Assembly: GCA_028023455.1 (NCBI GenBank)
Contig: JAQFVV010000056.1
Coordinates: 5,479,717 to 5,543,716 of the forward strand
Direction of reading: 5' to 3'
Length of the DNA: 64,000 nucleotides
Source of the DNA: Epiperipatus broadwayi
Taxonomy: Eukaryota > Onychophora > Udeonychophora > Euonychophora > Peripatidae
Part shown: positions 52,409 through 64,000 of the stretch, in pieces
Position numbering within the stretch: the first letter of the stretch is position 1
Layout: every line of letters begins with the position of its first letter
The notes under the pieces: generated by a model
The model's input: only the letters and a program-made list of their open reading frames with translations
What the model was told of the DNA's origin: nothing
The model's database searches: none
Position numbers and translations under genes: made by a program

Positions 52409-55400
52409 CATATGAAAAAAAAAACTACTTTAGTTCATAATTTCAAAATTAAAAATAATTGTTATATTAAGACAACTCTTTTATGTGAATATAGGTTTGA
52501 TACACAAAATAATCTTTTATTGTTCCATCAAATGGAAATATTTCTTGATCTCTTATATGTATGTTTTTGGCAAAAGCCAGTCCACCAAACTGAGAACAAC
52601 AGGACATTATAATCAAGCAACCTGTAATATTTTATGTCACAGGAGGTATGTGATTATTTATTTAAAAAAGTTTATTTAAAAAGACTTACATCACAAACAT
52701 TAACAATTAATGCTAATGTTTGCAAGTTTTTATAAAAAATATAATTTGTTTTCTTCATTATTATTTATAGAGATAGAAGTAAATAGACTAGTGCCCATAA
52801 TAACATTTTATCTTTCTCACTAGAGACGAAGACTGTATCATAGTACAATCCCATTTGTCTTCTTATCAGTGCATATATAACTAACTATCTAATCAATCAA
52901 AATTACCGATATACTGAATAATATTACACAAATAGCTAAATTATGTATGGGCTCATGACCTGAAAAAAAAAAGTAATGATTTATTTACAAATATTTCCAA
53001 AATGTGTTTAAAATCTAGGACTAATTATATGGAAGTAGAATATAATTATTAACCCTTTTGCCATAAAACTTTTAATGTATAGATAATGAAAAATATACTT
53101 GGTTTAAAAATGTATTACATAATATGATGTAATCACTCTCAATCAGAAATTTTTTGTATTATAATGCATGTCTTCAAAAAACACTCATGTAATTAAGAGA
53201 TGCATAATTTACAGATTACAATATAAATGTTTTATTTATAAAATTAATTTTGTTCTTTTGAGAATATTTTCAATATATTATGTAGATTTTTTAATTGATA
53301 ATTGAACATTTCTAATTATTTTTGTTGGTAAACCTCTTAAGATATCTGAATAATTAATTCTACAATTGTTTTAGCAATTACATATTATTTTACAAATAAT
53401 ACATTTTCACAGAATATTAATTATCAAGATTTCTCAAATTGATTTTGAAATTAAAAGATAAAAAAAAGAGGGACACAGCCAAGCGTCATATGAAAATTAT
53501 ATTTGTTTAAACTTTTCGTCCTTATAAATAATATTTCTGTAGTGTAATTATTTATTATTGGATAATCTCTAGTCTAATGAATGACTAATCAAAATTATTA
53601 ATATACTTTCGTCCTTAAATTTAAAAATAGCTAAGTTTAACGGTTTTTACTAAAAATGTAAATTAAAAAAAAAAACCCTGATAACAATATTAACGGCAAA
53701 TTATAGAAGGCCAAATGAAATATTAATAATAGTTCGATGTATTAAATTTGGCATTTAACTGAATAAAAAAGCAAAATCAAACAATCGCATGATACTGAAT
53801 AGTCATTAAAAAAATGTATTAAAAATCATTTATTCATGTTAGACACAATGACTTTAAAGCTTAAAATCAACACTACACTTTTTAACTATATTAACAATTT
53901 ATGTTTCAATAAAAAAAAATAGCAATATAATGGGTTGTCTTATATTTTCTGAATTAAATATTATGGCATACTAAAAAAGATAATTCAATAATGAAATAGG
54001 AATGAATTATCAATATTCTCAAAACCAGGGTTTGAAATTCTACAGTTAAAAAAAAACTTAAGACATTAAAAAAAAAGAGAAATATATAAATTTCACATGA
54101 ATGCAATATAGCAGCAGCCATTTTGTTTATTCATACACGAAGTCTTATATTTGTTCCTAGATCAGCAGATGATCTAGGTTATTGAATAATTGATGACATT
54201 TTGTTTACAATATATTTATTGTACTATCCTCTACTTATACAACATCTTTTAACACTTACATGATTCGAAGCCATTTCAAATGAAATTTTGAATTTTTTGG
54301 GGAAAAAAGGAAATTAAATTAGATTGAGATTGTTGTGATAGAATGAATAGAAAGACTATATAAGATGCTTAAAAATGTATACAAGTATATACATATATCT
54401 ATAATACAACATAATTTAAAGATTACAGAGCAAATACAAATTAAGATTATTAACTTTAAGGCCATTTCACCTGAGAATTTTGGATTTTAAAATTATTTTC
54501 ATCTACTGAGAATTTTCACATGCTTTATTTTTAAATACATGCATTTTCTTATATATGTTTGTAAGTAAAATGTAAAAATTTTAGTTGAAAAAAAATCTAT
54601 AGATGGCCAGAAAAGTGAAAATTTGGCAAGATAATAGTTTTAGCTCTGTTTTAACTCCACCAATGACAAATGTCCCTTTTGTATTTCAGATATCTTCTGG
54701 ATCATTAATTTTTATGACATTGTTTGGAGAAATCAATAATGTGATTATTTGCAAATTTATTACAATTCAAGATTATTTTTATATAATAATAATATAATAA
54801 TTTATTTTAAAGGGATACATTTTATTTTTAAAAACAGAGCATTATATTTGTAGACAATGCAAATTGACCCTGAAGGTATTTAGAAACTTAGCTACATATG
54901 AAATGAGTGCAATTATAAACAGTGAGGTAAAAATATTATTTGTAAAAAAAATTAAACTTTTAGAGTATAATTCAAAAGATTTAAGAGAAATAAATATTTA
55001 TTCATTCACATTTTAAAAACAAATGTTATATAAGTAAAATTTCATTGATTTTGAAAATAAAATTATTTTTCCCAGCAATGATACTTAGGAGAGGCCTTTT
55101 GCTGGATTATAATCTCATTTTAAAAATATTTTCAGAAATAAAATGCAAATATTTAGAATTTATTTCATTTGTAAACAAAAATATCTATCAAATAAGTCAA
55201 ATTTATTATTTTCTTATAAATTATAATGGTTTAATTGTAAACTTAATGTTGCAAGTAAAAACAGAGAAAAGGCATACATTTGAGTGATTAACAAAAATAG
55301 TGAAAAAAGTAGAACAGTGCAGATATAAAAAAGATAATGAAATAATAAATTGAGAACATGTGTAAAAACAAGTGCATGTATGTGTCACATTCTCAAAAAA

Positions 55401-55771
55401 ATTAGTGAATCTCTTTTCTTTGATATTTTTTTAAAAAAATTCTATTAGATTGTTTTCTCTTTTTCTAATTTTATGAATGAATGCTATTTTTTTTATTAAA
55501 CAAATGGCAGACTTCACAATTTTTTTTTATAATTAAGTTTCCATTTTATCATTTAAAGAAAGAACACATTTTTTAAATCTTCACAGAATTGCTATATTTA
55601 TTAGCTTTACATTTTGAAGCTATTTCAAATAAAACTTTAAATTTCTGAAAATTTTTTTCAAAACTAATTTAGATTGCTGTGACAGAATAAGTGCAAAAGA
55701 ATTTGTAAAAATGTGAGACTTCTGTAAAACTTAATGCAAAATAAAGAAGTAATTGCTTATTACAAAACAAT
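52409..55771. other. Non-coding stretch; weak direct repeat
   Basis: No gene recognised. The segments near 54,268-54,380 and 55,614-55,710 share GAAGC-CATTTCAAAT, then ATTTAGATT and TGTGA-AGAATAA/G-type blocks in the same order, suggesting a diverged direct repeat about 1.35 kb apart. The small frames at 54,603-54,797 and 55,045-55,287 have no domain. Confidence 0.45.
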
Positions 55772-56160
55772 ATAATCAGAAAATAATAATGAATTCTTTA
55801 TAACAGCTATATAAATCTCAGTAATAATATTAATATAAAATATCCTTTTCAACACCTGGTTTGATGCCCTTTTCAAATGTTACTAATCTATTTAACATTA
55901 AACTATTTCAAATATAAAACAATCTAGTGTTCAATAATAGAATTAAAACAAGCAATAACAATATAAATAATTAAAATAAATCAAAACCCTCATATATAAA
56001 TCCAGTAATTACAAAATAATTGACTATATCATAATGCATTAAATAGATTATGAACATTTGAAAAAGGCACCAAACCAGATCTTGAAAAAGGCTTTTTATG
56101 TGTAATATTATTACTGAGATTTATATAGCTGTTGTAAAAAATTTATTATTTTCTGATTAT
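55772..56160. repeat. Foldback element, about 390 bp
   Basis: Arms 55,772-55,881 and 56,053-56,160 are inverted copies. Both contain ACAGCTATATAAATCTCAGT, then AATAATATTA, and the G+C-richer block CTGGTTTG-TGCC followed by TTTTTCAAATGTT. The loop is about 170 bp and A+T-rich. No transposase frame. It is a separate family from the foldbacks at 650 and 29,796. Confidence 0.8.
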
Positions 56161-57253
56161 TTTATGGACAGCATAAAGATTTTTATTCTTTTCCAATTTT
56201 GAAAATAATATAAATGTACAATTTAATTTTTTAAAATTAATTTATAAATCCCAATGCTAATTTTGTTAGTTCTCTATTTTTTGGATAGTACATAAATGAA
56301 GCAGCTTTACTGTGCTTAGACACATTATTGCAATGGCCATTGTTTTCAAATATTATCTTGCTATTGTAAATTGCAAAATTAAAATTTCAAAAAAATGACA
56401 TAAAAGTGCACAGTTAACTGACAATTCTTATATTCATCAACAACAGCCTATTTACTAAAGAAAGAGGTCAGCAGTACTGACATTTGACATTGCTGTTTTA
56501 TTACTATTATTGCCATTGATATTAGCATAGGCTTTTTTATAATGCAATTTATTGTTAAAGGAAAGTGCCTTGATTGCAAGTTGATAGCTTAAGGGCTGAT
56601 TGTTAATATATGCCCAGATGTTAGCATAATGTACATATAAATGTGCTATCTTAATCATTCACTTGTTTTTGATAACTATAGTATTCTATTTTATTATTTT
56701 TGTTGATAATTTAATGTGTACAATTTTAAAATTAAATGACATCATAAATATGTATATACATGTTAACATCTGTACTGAATATATATATAATCCAAATAAA
56801 CTGTAACAACTTTAAAAACATGAAGTTTTTAATTGTCAACTTGCATGAAGCAGTGCACAGATATCATATCAGCTATGTCATTTCTTACATTATGACAATT
56901 CTTTAGCTATAAGTACTGGTTTGGTTCAGGTATTAATGTTTGAACACTTTATATACTCATATTTATAAATAATAACAACAAATATAGCTTTACAACCATT
57001 ATTAATTTCACATTATTTTTAAAGCATTAATAAACAAACCATCAGGCATTATGATTTGGAAAAACTTTGCTAAGTAGAACATTTTAAAATCTTTTTAAAT
57101 CCTTTCTCTTTTATGGAAAACATGGCACCTCTAAATGAGGCTGTCCAAAAATACAATAACTTGTAAATAATATGTTCTGCAAATTAAATAAGTGAAAAAA
57201 TGCAGAAAATTTACTAAGTGAAAAATAACTTGACTACTTTGTATATAGATATA
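56161..57253. other. Non-coding stretch, no gene
   Basis: A+T-rich with no recognised features. The minus-strand frame 56,455-56,658 has no domain. Confidence 0.5.
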
Positions 57254-57255
57254 TA

Positions 57256-58291
57256 CACCTGGCTCTCTTTTTACGCGGACTTATTTAACTCAATTTTGAA
57301 GTTATGCGATTCGTGTTTCACCGGAAGTTGATCTCCGATATTGCGCTTACGTTATATTGAAAGTAATAGCACATTATTGCAATGCAACTTTCAACTTAGT
57401 AATTTCAATATTTTCAGTGCTTTATAATAGTAAGATTTTATGCAATAATGAAATTAAAATCATGATTTCCACATTTTATGTATACACACATTAAATTTTA
57501 TAAGATTATAATGTAAATTTGTTCAAACATTGTGCATGTTAATTTTGCATTTTAAATCACATTCTGTTTTTGCTTTTTAAAAAAGAACGTAATCAATTAT
57601 TAATCATTTAGTGTCCACAAATTTATTTTTAAAAAGTCAGTAATAGCAGTGGGCACAATTAAATTTGACAATTAAAAATTAAAATCTGATTTTTAATTGT
57701 AATTAACAATTTAAAAATTATTTACGGTGACTTGAAATAATGTGATGTGAAATTTGATTTTTAAACGGAATTGAAAATTAAAGACAAAATTAAGAATTTA
57801 ATTTTTAGTTGTTAGTTTCATAAACAATTAATAAAATCATCATCTCAAAGATTAATTACTAATTATGTTGTCACCAGAAAACCATTGTCACAACATGAGT
57901 GTGAAGTTGGCGCTAGTTGTTTGAAAACGAACGCGTTTTTGGCAAATAGCTATAATAATTAAAATGTGTATAAAAATGTAAATTACTGTACTGATTATGC
58001 ATAAAAATATATTATTTTGAATAAAATTAAATATTATAGTTAAAAAAAGTTTGTCTTGTATCAATTTTTTTCAAATTTGAAATTTTTTATTAGTCATATT
58101 TTATTTCTTATTTTTTTTTTTTGCGCGAATTTTAAAGTAATTTTACGTTGGTGCTTTGCTTTTATGCGAATTTTAAAAAATCACAGACCACATCCCCCCC
58201 TTTTCAATGTAAGTTACATATATTTTTGCGTGATTTCGTTTGCGCGTGTTTTCTGAGGAACCTATCTATCGCGTAAAACGAGACCCAGGTG
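57256..58291. mobile_element. Candidate DNA transposon with terminal inverted repeats, non-autonomous
   Basis: The left end CACCTGGCTCTCTTTTTACG and the right end, reverse-complemented as CACCTGGGTCTCGTTTTACG, match at 18 of 20 positions. A TA dinucleotide flanks each side, compatible with TA target duplication. The ends are much richer in CpG (ACGCG, TTGCGCG, CACGCG) than the surroundings. The interior (about 1.0 kb) has no transposase-like frame, so the element would depend on an enzyme supplied elsewhere. Superfamily is undetermined: TA duplication suggests Tc1/mariner-like, but the termini are not the familiar CAGT type. Confidence 0.6.
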
Positions 58292-58370
58292 TATTTAATG
58301 TTTTCAAGGTTATATGATATAGATAAATTAAAATTTTTTGGTTAAACCATGTGTTATTTTCCATTACATA

Positions 58371-58885
58371 GCGATATTTCAATGAACTAGCATCTGCCAT
58401 TATCAAGGTTAACTTTTGAATGAAAAATTGTTAGATCTCAAACACGTGACTGAGTGCGAGATGAGAAATGAGATTCAACTTGAAGTAGTTCAGCATTCAA
58501 AATATGAGGCTTATCAAAATGTTTATTTCCCTCAGTTTTTTTCATCTATTAATTTTAAGTTAATATTAGAAGACAGAGATAAAATTAGAGGTTTCCACAT
58601 AGCTGGAATACATTGTGCTTCATCAGACCTATTTAAACCAGTAGGTCTCTTGTTTTTAAATCATACCTTTCCAAATTAGCAAGAATTTTTGCATTGTCAA
58701 AATCAGGTTTGTGACCAATTTCTAAAAAATGGGAAGTAAAAACTGAAGTCTTAATTTTCTAATTAAAAGCATTTATATGTTCCTTAATTCTGACATTTAT
58801 TTGTCTATTAGACTGGCCTACATAGCTTCTTGAGCACTGCAAACATGGAAATTCATAAAACCCCTGATGTTCCAAAAATACTCTG
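58371..58885 (-). mobile_element. Penelope-like 3' fragment, inverted arm 1
   Basis: The reverse complement closely matches 59,028-59,567. It contains degraded GIY-YIG coding sequence (ending in a GFYEFPCLQCSRSYVGQSNR-like segment near 58,790-58,870) and the untranslated tail up to GCTGATATTTC-type sequence at 58,371. The 87-codon plus-strand frame at 58,416-58,679 is antisense to this and is not a gene. Confidence 0.82.
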
Positions 58886-58903
58886 TATTCATCTTATAAT
58901 AGA

Positions 58904-59263
58904 GTGGTTTTGCCATATATTAAAGCAGTTACTGATAAGATTAGTAAAAAACTATCTAGTTTTAATATAAAGACAACTTTTTCTACTGGCAAGAAAATTG
59001 GTGATTTTTTACACAAACATAAAGACAGAGTATTTTTGGAACACCAAGGGGTTTATGAAATTTCATGTTTGCAGTGCTCAAGTAGCTATATAGAGCAGTC
59101 TAATAGACAAATAAACGTCAGAATTAAGGAACATATAAATGCTCTTAATCAGAAAATTAAGACATCAGTTTTTACTTCCCATTTTTTAGAAATTGGTCAC
59201 AAACCCAATTTTGACAATGCAAAAATACTTGCTAATTTGGAAAGGTGTGATTTAAAACCATGA
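58904..59263 (+). pseudogene. GIY-YIG endonuclease domain of a Penelope-like element, 5'-truncated
   Basis: 119-codon frame. The GIY-YIG hallmark appears as GVYEISC (residues 49-55) and YIEQSNR (62-68). The second half should be YIG, so its glycine is replaced by glutamate. Between them CLQC supplies the two cysteines, and later TSHFLEIGH supplies the two histidines, of the Cys-Cys-His-His insert typical of Penelope-like elements. NVRIKEH (71-77) carries the expected arginine. The domain nicks DNA during retrotransposition and normally follows an RT, which is absent here. Stop at 59,263, then about 300 bp of tail shared with arm 1. Confidence 0.88.
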
Positions 59264-59567
59264 GAGAGTCAACTGAAATATTAAAGAGACTTACTGGTTT
59301 AAATAAGGCTGATGAAGTATAATGTATTCCAGCTATGTGGAAACATCTCATTTTATCTCTATCTTCTAATATTAACTTAAAATTAATAGGTGAAAAAACT
59401 GAGGGAAATAAACATTTTTATAAGCCTCATATTTTGAATGCTGAACTATTTCAAGTTGAAACTCATTTCTCATCTCGCACTCAGTCACGTTACTGTTTGA
59501 GATCTAATGATTTTTCTTTCAAAACATAACCTTGACAATGGCGGATGCTAGTTCATCGAAATATCAG
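59028..59567 (+). mobile_element. Penelope-like 3' fragment, inverted arm 2
   Basis: Mirror copy of 58,371-58,885 (about 515 versus 540 bp), separated by a 142-bp unpaired spacer present only in this arm's orientation. Together they form a tail-to-tail inverted pair, an arrangement described for Penelope-like insertions. The 64-codon frame at 59,335-59,529 lies in the untranslated tail. Confidence 0.82.
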
Positions 59568-62500
59568 CATACCAAAAAATAATAATCTATCTATATTAGC
59601 TATATTTAAAGTAGGATATAAAACATATAATATAACCAACATTTTATATTTAAAGAATATATAATCATAGTACTATTAATTTACAGAGTTTTAATGTACA
59701 GAGTTTAAAGATAGTTCTGTGGAGATAGTTAATAATCACTTTTTTATTTATAGTTATTTTGATTATAACATCATACATAATTCTATTATAATAGACTTTA
59801 ATCAATACAAGTATATTTACATTGTGCCTAGATGTATTAAAAGCTACAATAGTAATAAATCAAATTTCAATTTATTTAAATGATAGTATAAGTATGTGTG
59901 CAGAATTCTAGTAGAAAAATTATTTTTATCTATTTATTATAAGATAATTTAAATTTTAAAATAATAATATATTCTAGATATAAATCATAATTAAATATTT
60001 TATTTAAAAACAGGTTAGTATGATGATCTATTAAAATTACAATTATATGTAAGTTTAGAAGTTATTTAATTTAATAGGTTTTTAAAATATTTATTAATCT
60101 TTATTTTTAAGATAGTGTAGACAAAAAGATATTTATGCAAAAAAATTGCTGGTTGATTTTGAAACACTGACCAATAAAATTAATTTAATTAGTTTTCTGA
60201 TGTCATACTGTCTACAGCATATAAGGTAATAGCAGACAAACTTGTAAGGAAAATTAAAAGTAAAAATGAACACCTTTTCCACTAAATTCTTTAAAAATTA
60301 TAAATTTTTTACTATATTTTATTTTTAAGTAAGTGAAAGTGATTAAATAGCAAGCTGAATAGTGATATAATATATTTTAAGAATGGTATTTAAAAACAAT
60401 GGCGTAAAACAAATCCAAGTTTCTTCTCAATGACATAATTACAGTCTTGGATGTCAAATCATAATTATAATGATGATTAGTGGAATTTTAAAGGAACAGT
60501 TAAATTTATTATTATTTGAGAAAACAATGAAAAAGCAGTATAAACTACAATTACCTAGAAAATATAGCTATTGTCATGTAAGAGAACATTTGGTTATCTC
60601 TGCAAAATTAAATAATTTCATTACTAAGTTATTTATTCAGAGAAATTTTTATATAATATAAAACTATAATTTTTATCACCTTATAAAATTAATTTATAGA
60701 ACTTTAAAGTAATAACTTAGTGATAAACGTCATTGAAAATATTTTTTTCTTAAAATAGTTAACTTTGCAAATTAGAAAGAATATTTACTATATAATGCAT
60801 TAGTTATAAAAACATTTTCTCTAAGAACAGATAGTTATTTATGTTTTTTTATATATGAGATGAAAGACCTATAAAGAGAATGTATTTCTTATCTTAGCAA
60901 ATAAAATTAACTTTTAATAAGAAAAATGCTAAAAAGCTATCAATAGAATATTTTGATCTTTTATAATGATTAATTATTATAGAAATGACATATATGAAAT
61001 TAGTATAAACTTAAATGAATTCATCTATGTGTATTTTTTAAAAAATAAAACTACTAAGTAAAAAGAAAGAGAAATTAAAAAGAAGTTTATATATGACTTT
61101 ATATATGGCAAAGTTTAATATTGGAAAAATTAATATTAAAATTATATTTAATATTCTCTAAATTATTTTATTATACTATTCCACAATATAAATGCCTATT
61201 TCATTTTAAGCATCTCAAGATCTAAGGATTAGATAATGATACAATAAGCTCAAAACTTTTATCAAATTATTGTTGTGATTATTTTTTTATTAAAATGTTT
61301 ATCTTGAAATTATGTGTTGATAGCAAAAGAAGAGGAGGATCAACAACTTTCAGGGAAGCTTTAATCACCATTTGTTATTATGGTGATGTTGGACCAGGAG
61401 ATTGAATAAATTCTCTTTTTTTTTTTGAAAAAAAAAAAGAGAAAATATATATTTTTAAAATTTCTGATTTTATTATTAATGTTTTTAGATACAAATATAT
61501 ATAATATTGTATGGCAAGAGTATAAATAATTCAAATCACTTTATATGTAATTAATGTTTAGGATTAAGATGATTTATTAATATTTTATTATACGTTCAAT
61601 GCAAAAGAATGAAGCGTATGCTTATCGAACTAATATGATATACATGATTTACAGAATATAAGTTCATGGGGCTTAAGATGGTAATTTAAATTTATATTCC
61701 TTTAGTAAGTATACAGATTCAAAATCAGATTGTGGTAAAACTGTCTTAAATAAATTCTTTATAGTAATGTATATTTTATGATTGTATTAAGTGAGGAATC
61801 AAGAAATGGGATTTTATTTAAATAAATATGAATATACCATGAGGGTATAATGTGATATATGAAATGGAATGAATGTTAAAGTGGAAAAGTGATTTATAAT
61901 CTCAAACTTTGTAATAGAGAAAGTATAATACTAGCATTTGTTATAATAGAGTTATTTGTTTTGTAACATGATCTATAATGTTTATCAATGAATACATGAT
62001 GGAAGATAAGATTATATTATTAGAAGAGAGCAAGTTAATAGACATAGATGAAAGGATAAGTTAAAATTCCAGGATAGAATAAAATATCATCCTGAAGAAT
62101 TGATGAGCTTTTAGTGGGTTTAATCAGTATGATATCCATATTATTATTAAAAGGAGATGAGAAGATTTTTGCAATGAAACATGAATGTTATATTTCGTAA
62201 GAGCTTGATAAATAAGCCAGGATATATTGGGGCAGAATCATTAAGATAAAGTGAGTACTTTCCAAATTATGACATTTCATAAAGAGATGATACCTTCATT
62301 CCTATATTTTGGTACAATAATTTAATAAGATCAGTTTCTTATTTGCAAAGTTTTATTTATGCTATTAGAATATATAATAGGCATCATAGGTGAGTCAGTT
62401 CTAATTTTTGAATTTATAGTTTGTCTTCCTATGTTTTGTTAGAATGGTATCAGCAAGAATAAGACCATACACAAAACAAATATCCTTGAATTCAATTAAA

Positions 62501-62990
62501 AAATAACTTATTGTTTGAAAATGAGATCAAAATGAGAATGTAAATGTGAGTGAGAGAGATGTTGAGTGCATAAAAATGAATGATAATTTTGATAGAAAGA
62601 ATCCTTAATTCAATTATCTATTTAAGTGCATCATTTGTATTATTTTAACATTAACACAACATAAACAATTTCATTAGTAAATTGTATTAATGTTTTCATA
62701 CTATTTTTAAATTTGAATGATATTAAAATATTATAACTTTGTTCAAACAATTTGGATTATAAAGGATTATTTAAATATGTTGGAGATGGCATGGAAATTA
62801 CCCAAATGAAAGCATACAAAATTGGAAATAATAAATTTGTCATTTGATGGACCAAATGATGTAGGTATAATTAATGAAAAGAATATTTTTTTTATTTATT
62901 ATAAATGTAAGGCATTTTCTTGTAAAATTTGTAATTATTTAAATATTAATTTTATGAATCCTTTAAGTTATATTTAATATTTATAATTGT
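59568..62990. other. Non-coding stretch, no gene
   Basis: Very A+T-rich. A short T-run/A-run hairpin (TTCTC-T-run-GAAAA-A-run-GAGAA) lies at about 61,412-61,444. No domain-bearing frames. Confidence 0.55.
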
Positions 62991-63255
62991 TATACAAAAT
63001 TAACAAGGCGTATGACACATTTGAATGAGAAGCTATAAAGATACACAGAAATTATTACACGCTAAGCGCTTTCGAGGCCTTTTGCCTCATATTCATAGCG
63101 GTACTGTGAGCTGCAGAACGAGGAAATAGGGCAAGGAAACAACAGTATGCAAAGCGTATGCAAATGAACTAGATAGTCCAACGTTTGGAGATGTCAAAGC
63201 AGGTATCTCGTCTATTGATGGAGTTAAATGTGTCATATGCTTTGTTAATTTTGTA
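62991..63255. repeat. Short element with 30-bp terminal inverted repeats
   Basis: TACAAAATTAACAAGG followed by CGTATGACACATTT (62,991-63,022) is inverted at 63,226-63,255. The interior is much richer in G+C than the flanks, including ACGCTAAGCGCTTTCGAGGC near 63,059. There is no coding frame. An 18-bp direct repeat, TTAATATTTATAATTGTT, flanks it at about 62,973 and 63,288. A MITE-like element is the best reading. Confidence 0.72.
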
Positions 63256-64000
63256 TATTAAATTATCGAATGAGAAGTCTTAAAATCTTTAATATTTATA
63301 ATTGTTGTTATTGTTAAAATAAATAAGTATTTGAATTTAAAACTTGACTAGTAGCTTTATTTTTGTCTAGAATTATTTCTACCACAAAATCATATTATGA
63401 AAGCACATAATCAAAATGAAGTCATTTCATAAAATATATTATTTATTGAATATTTTATTTATAGAGAAATATACAAAAGAATTTAAACTTGATAAATTAA
63501 TTATTTATTATTATGAAATTGTAACTTCATTAAAGTCATATTTAATGGATCTATATTTTATTAAATATGAAAACCCTTAAATAATTATTTGAAAATTGAA
63601 ATTTAAAGTTATCATAGATGTAGAGCATTAAAAGAAAGTGATATTATTTTCAATAGTTACATTCCTATTTTAAAATCCAGTTTAAAATTTATTGTATGAT
63701 ATAAATTCAAAATATTATTCCAAAATATAAGTTATTAATAAAGTCTTTTATGATGTTTGTTTTTGAAAGATAAAATTAAGACGGGTAAATGCTAATTAAT
63801 TAGTGTATTTAAATGAGTTAGATGATAGGAAGTGATGGTTAAATTATGCCGTTTTTGATTATTATTATTTTTTTTTTTTTTATTAAAGGATTATTCTATA
63901 AAAGAGTAAATATTTATAAATAGTCAAAATAAGAGTCATAGATCACATGATCCAATTCTCTTAAGCTTGTAAGATATAAACAATGAGCATTGACCATGGT
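63256..64000. other. Non-coding stretch, no gene
   Basis: A+T-rich with a T-run near 63,867-63,885; nothing recognised. Confidence 0.55.

Noticed and set aside
58416-58679. 87-codon plus-strand frame
   Set aside because: Antisense to the inverted Penelope-like arm; its mirror at 59,335-59,529 is untranslated tail.

Overview
The window looks like intergenic or intronic DNA from an animal with an A+T-rich genome (roughly three quarters A+T by eye, with many homopolymer and TA runs). No convincing host protein-coding gene, rRNA or ordinary tRNA gene was found. Every long open frame that could be recognised belongs to a retroelement. The mix of several non-LTR retrotransposon families, a Penelope-like fragment, tRNA-derived repeats, foldback elements and a 300-bp TATC array is compatible with a mollusc, perhaps a cephalopod. 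That host assignment is inference only; nothing here proves it.

Layout. 0-2.7 kb: no gene, one hairpin element (650-770). 2.7-3.8 kb: decayed LINE, minus strand. 5.9-7.05 kb: irregular tandem repeats running into a small reverse-transcriptase (RT) remnant. 8.6-12.2 kb: an old RTE-like element, minus strand, split at one point by a younger RTE-like element (9,293-11,731). 12.8-13.9 kb: LINE remnant followed by a non-coding dispersed repeat whose second copy is at 45.1 kb. 16.25-16.7 kb: LINE remnant; 16.8-17.1 kb: TATC array. 20.2-24.4 kb: two decayed LINEs of different families, both minus strand. 26.3-29.05 kb: plus-strand RTE remnant, minus-strand RTE 3' end, and copies of a short shared module. 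29.8-30.07 kb: long foldback related to the one at 650-770. 30,296-36,364: a structurally complete 6.07-kb LINE, minus strand, flanked by a perfect 15-bp target-site duplication. 39.1-40.85 kb: decayed LINE, plus strand. 48.0-49.1 kb: relative of the 30-36 kb LINE. 50.4-50.64 kb: tandem tRNA-Gly-like units. 51.7-52.4 kb: possible hAT-like element. 55.8-56.2 kb: foldback. 57.26-58.29 kb: element with TA-flanked terminal inverted repeats. 58.37-59.57 kb: inverted pair of Penelope-like GIY-YIG fragments. 62.99-63.26 kb: foldback. The remaining stretches show no gene.

What works together: the only coordinated unit is the 30-36 kb LINE. It has a 5' untranslated region, a large ORF1 with a zinc knuckle, an ORF2 with endonuclease, reverse transcriptase and a C-terminal Cys/His finger, and a 3' untranslated region. 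Both its ORFs carry frameshifts, so it is unlikely to be autonomous now. The rest is a record of layered insertions and decay. Coordinates of decayed fragments are approximate because they come from reading translations and comparing copies by eye; no alignment program or database search was run.
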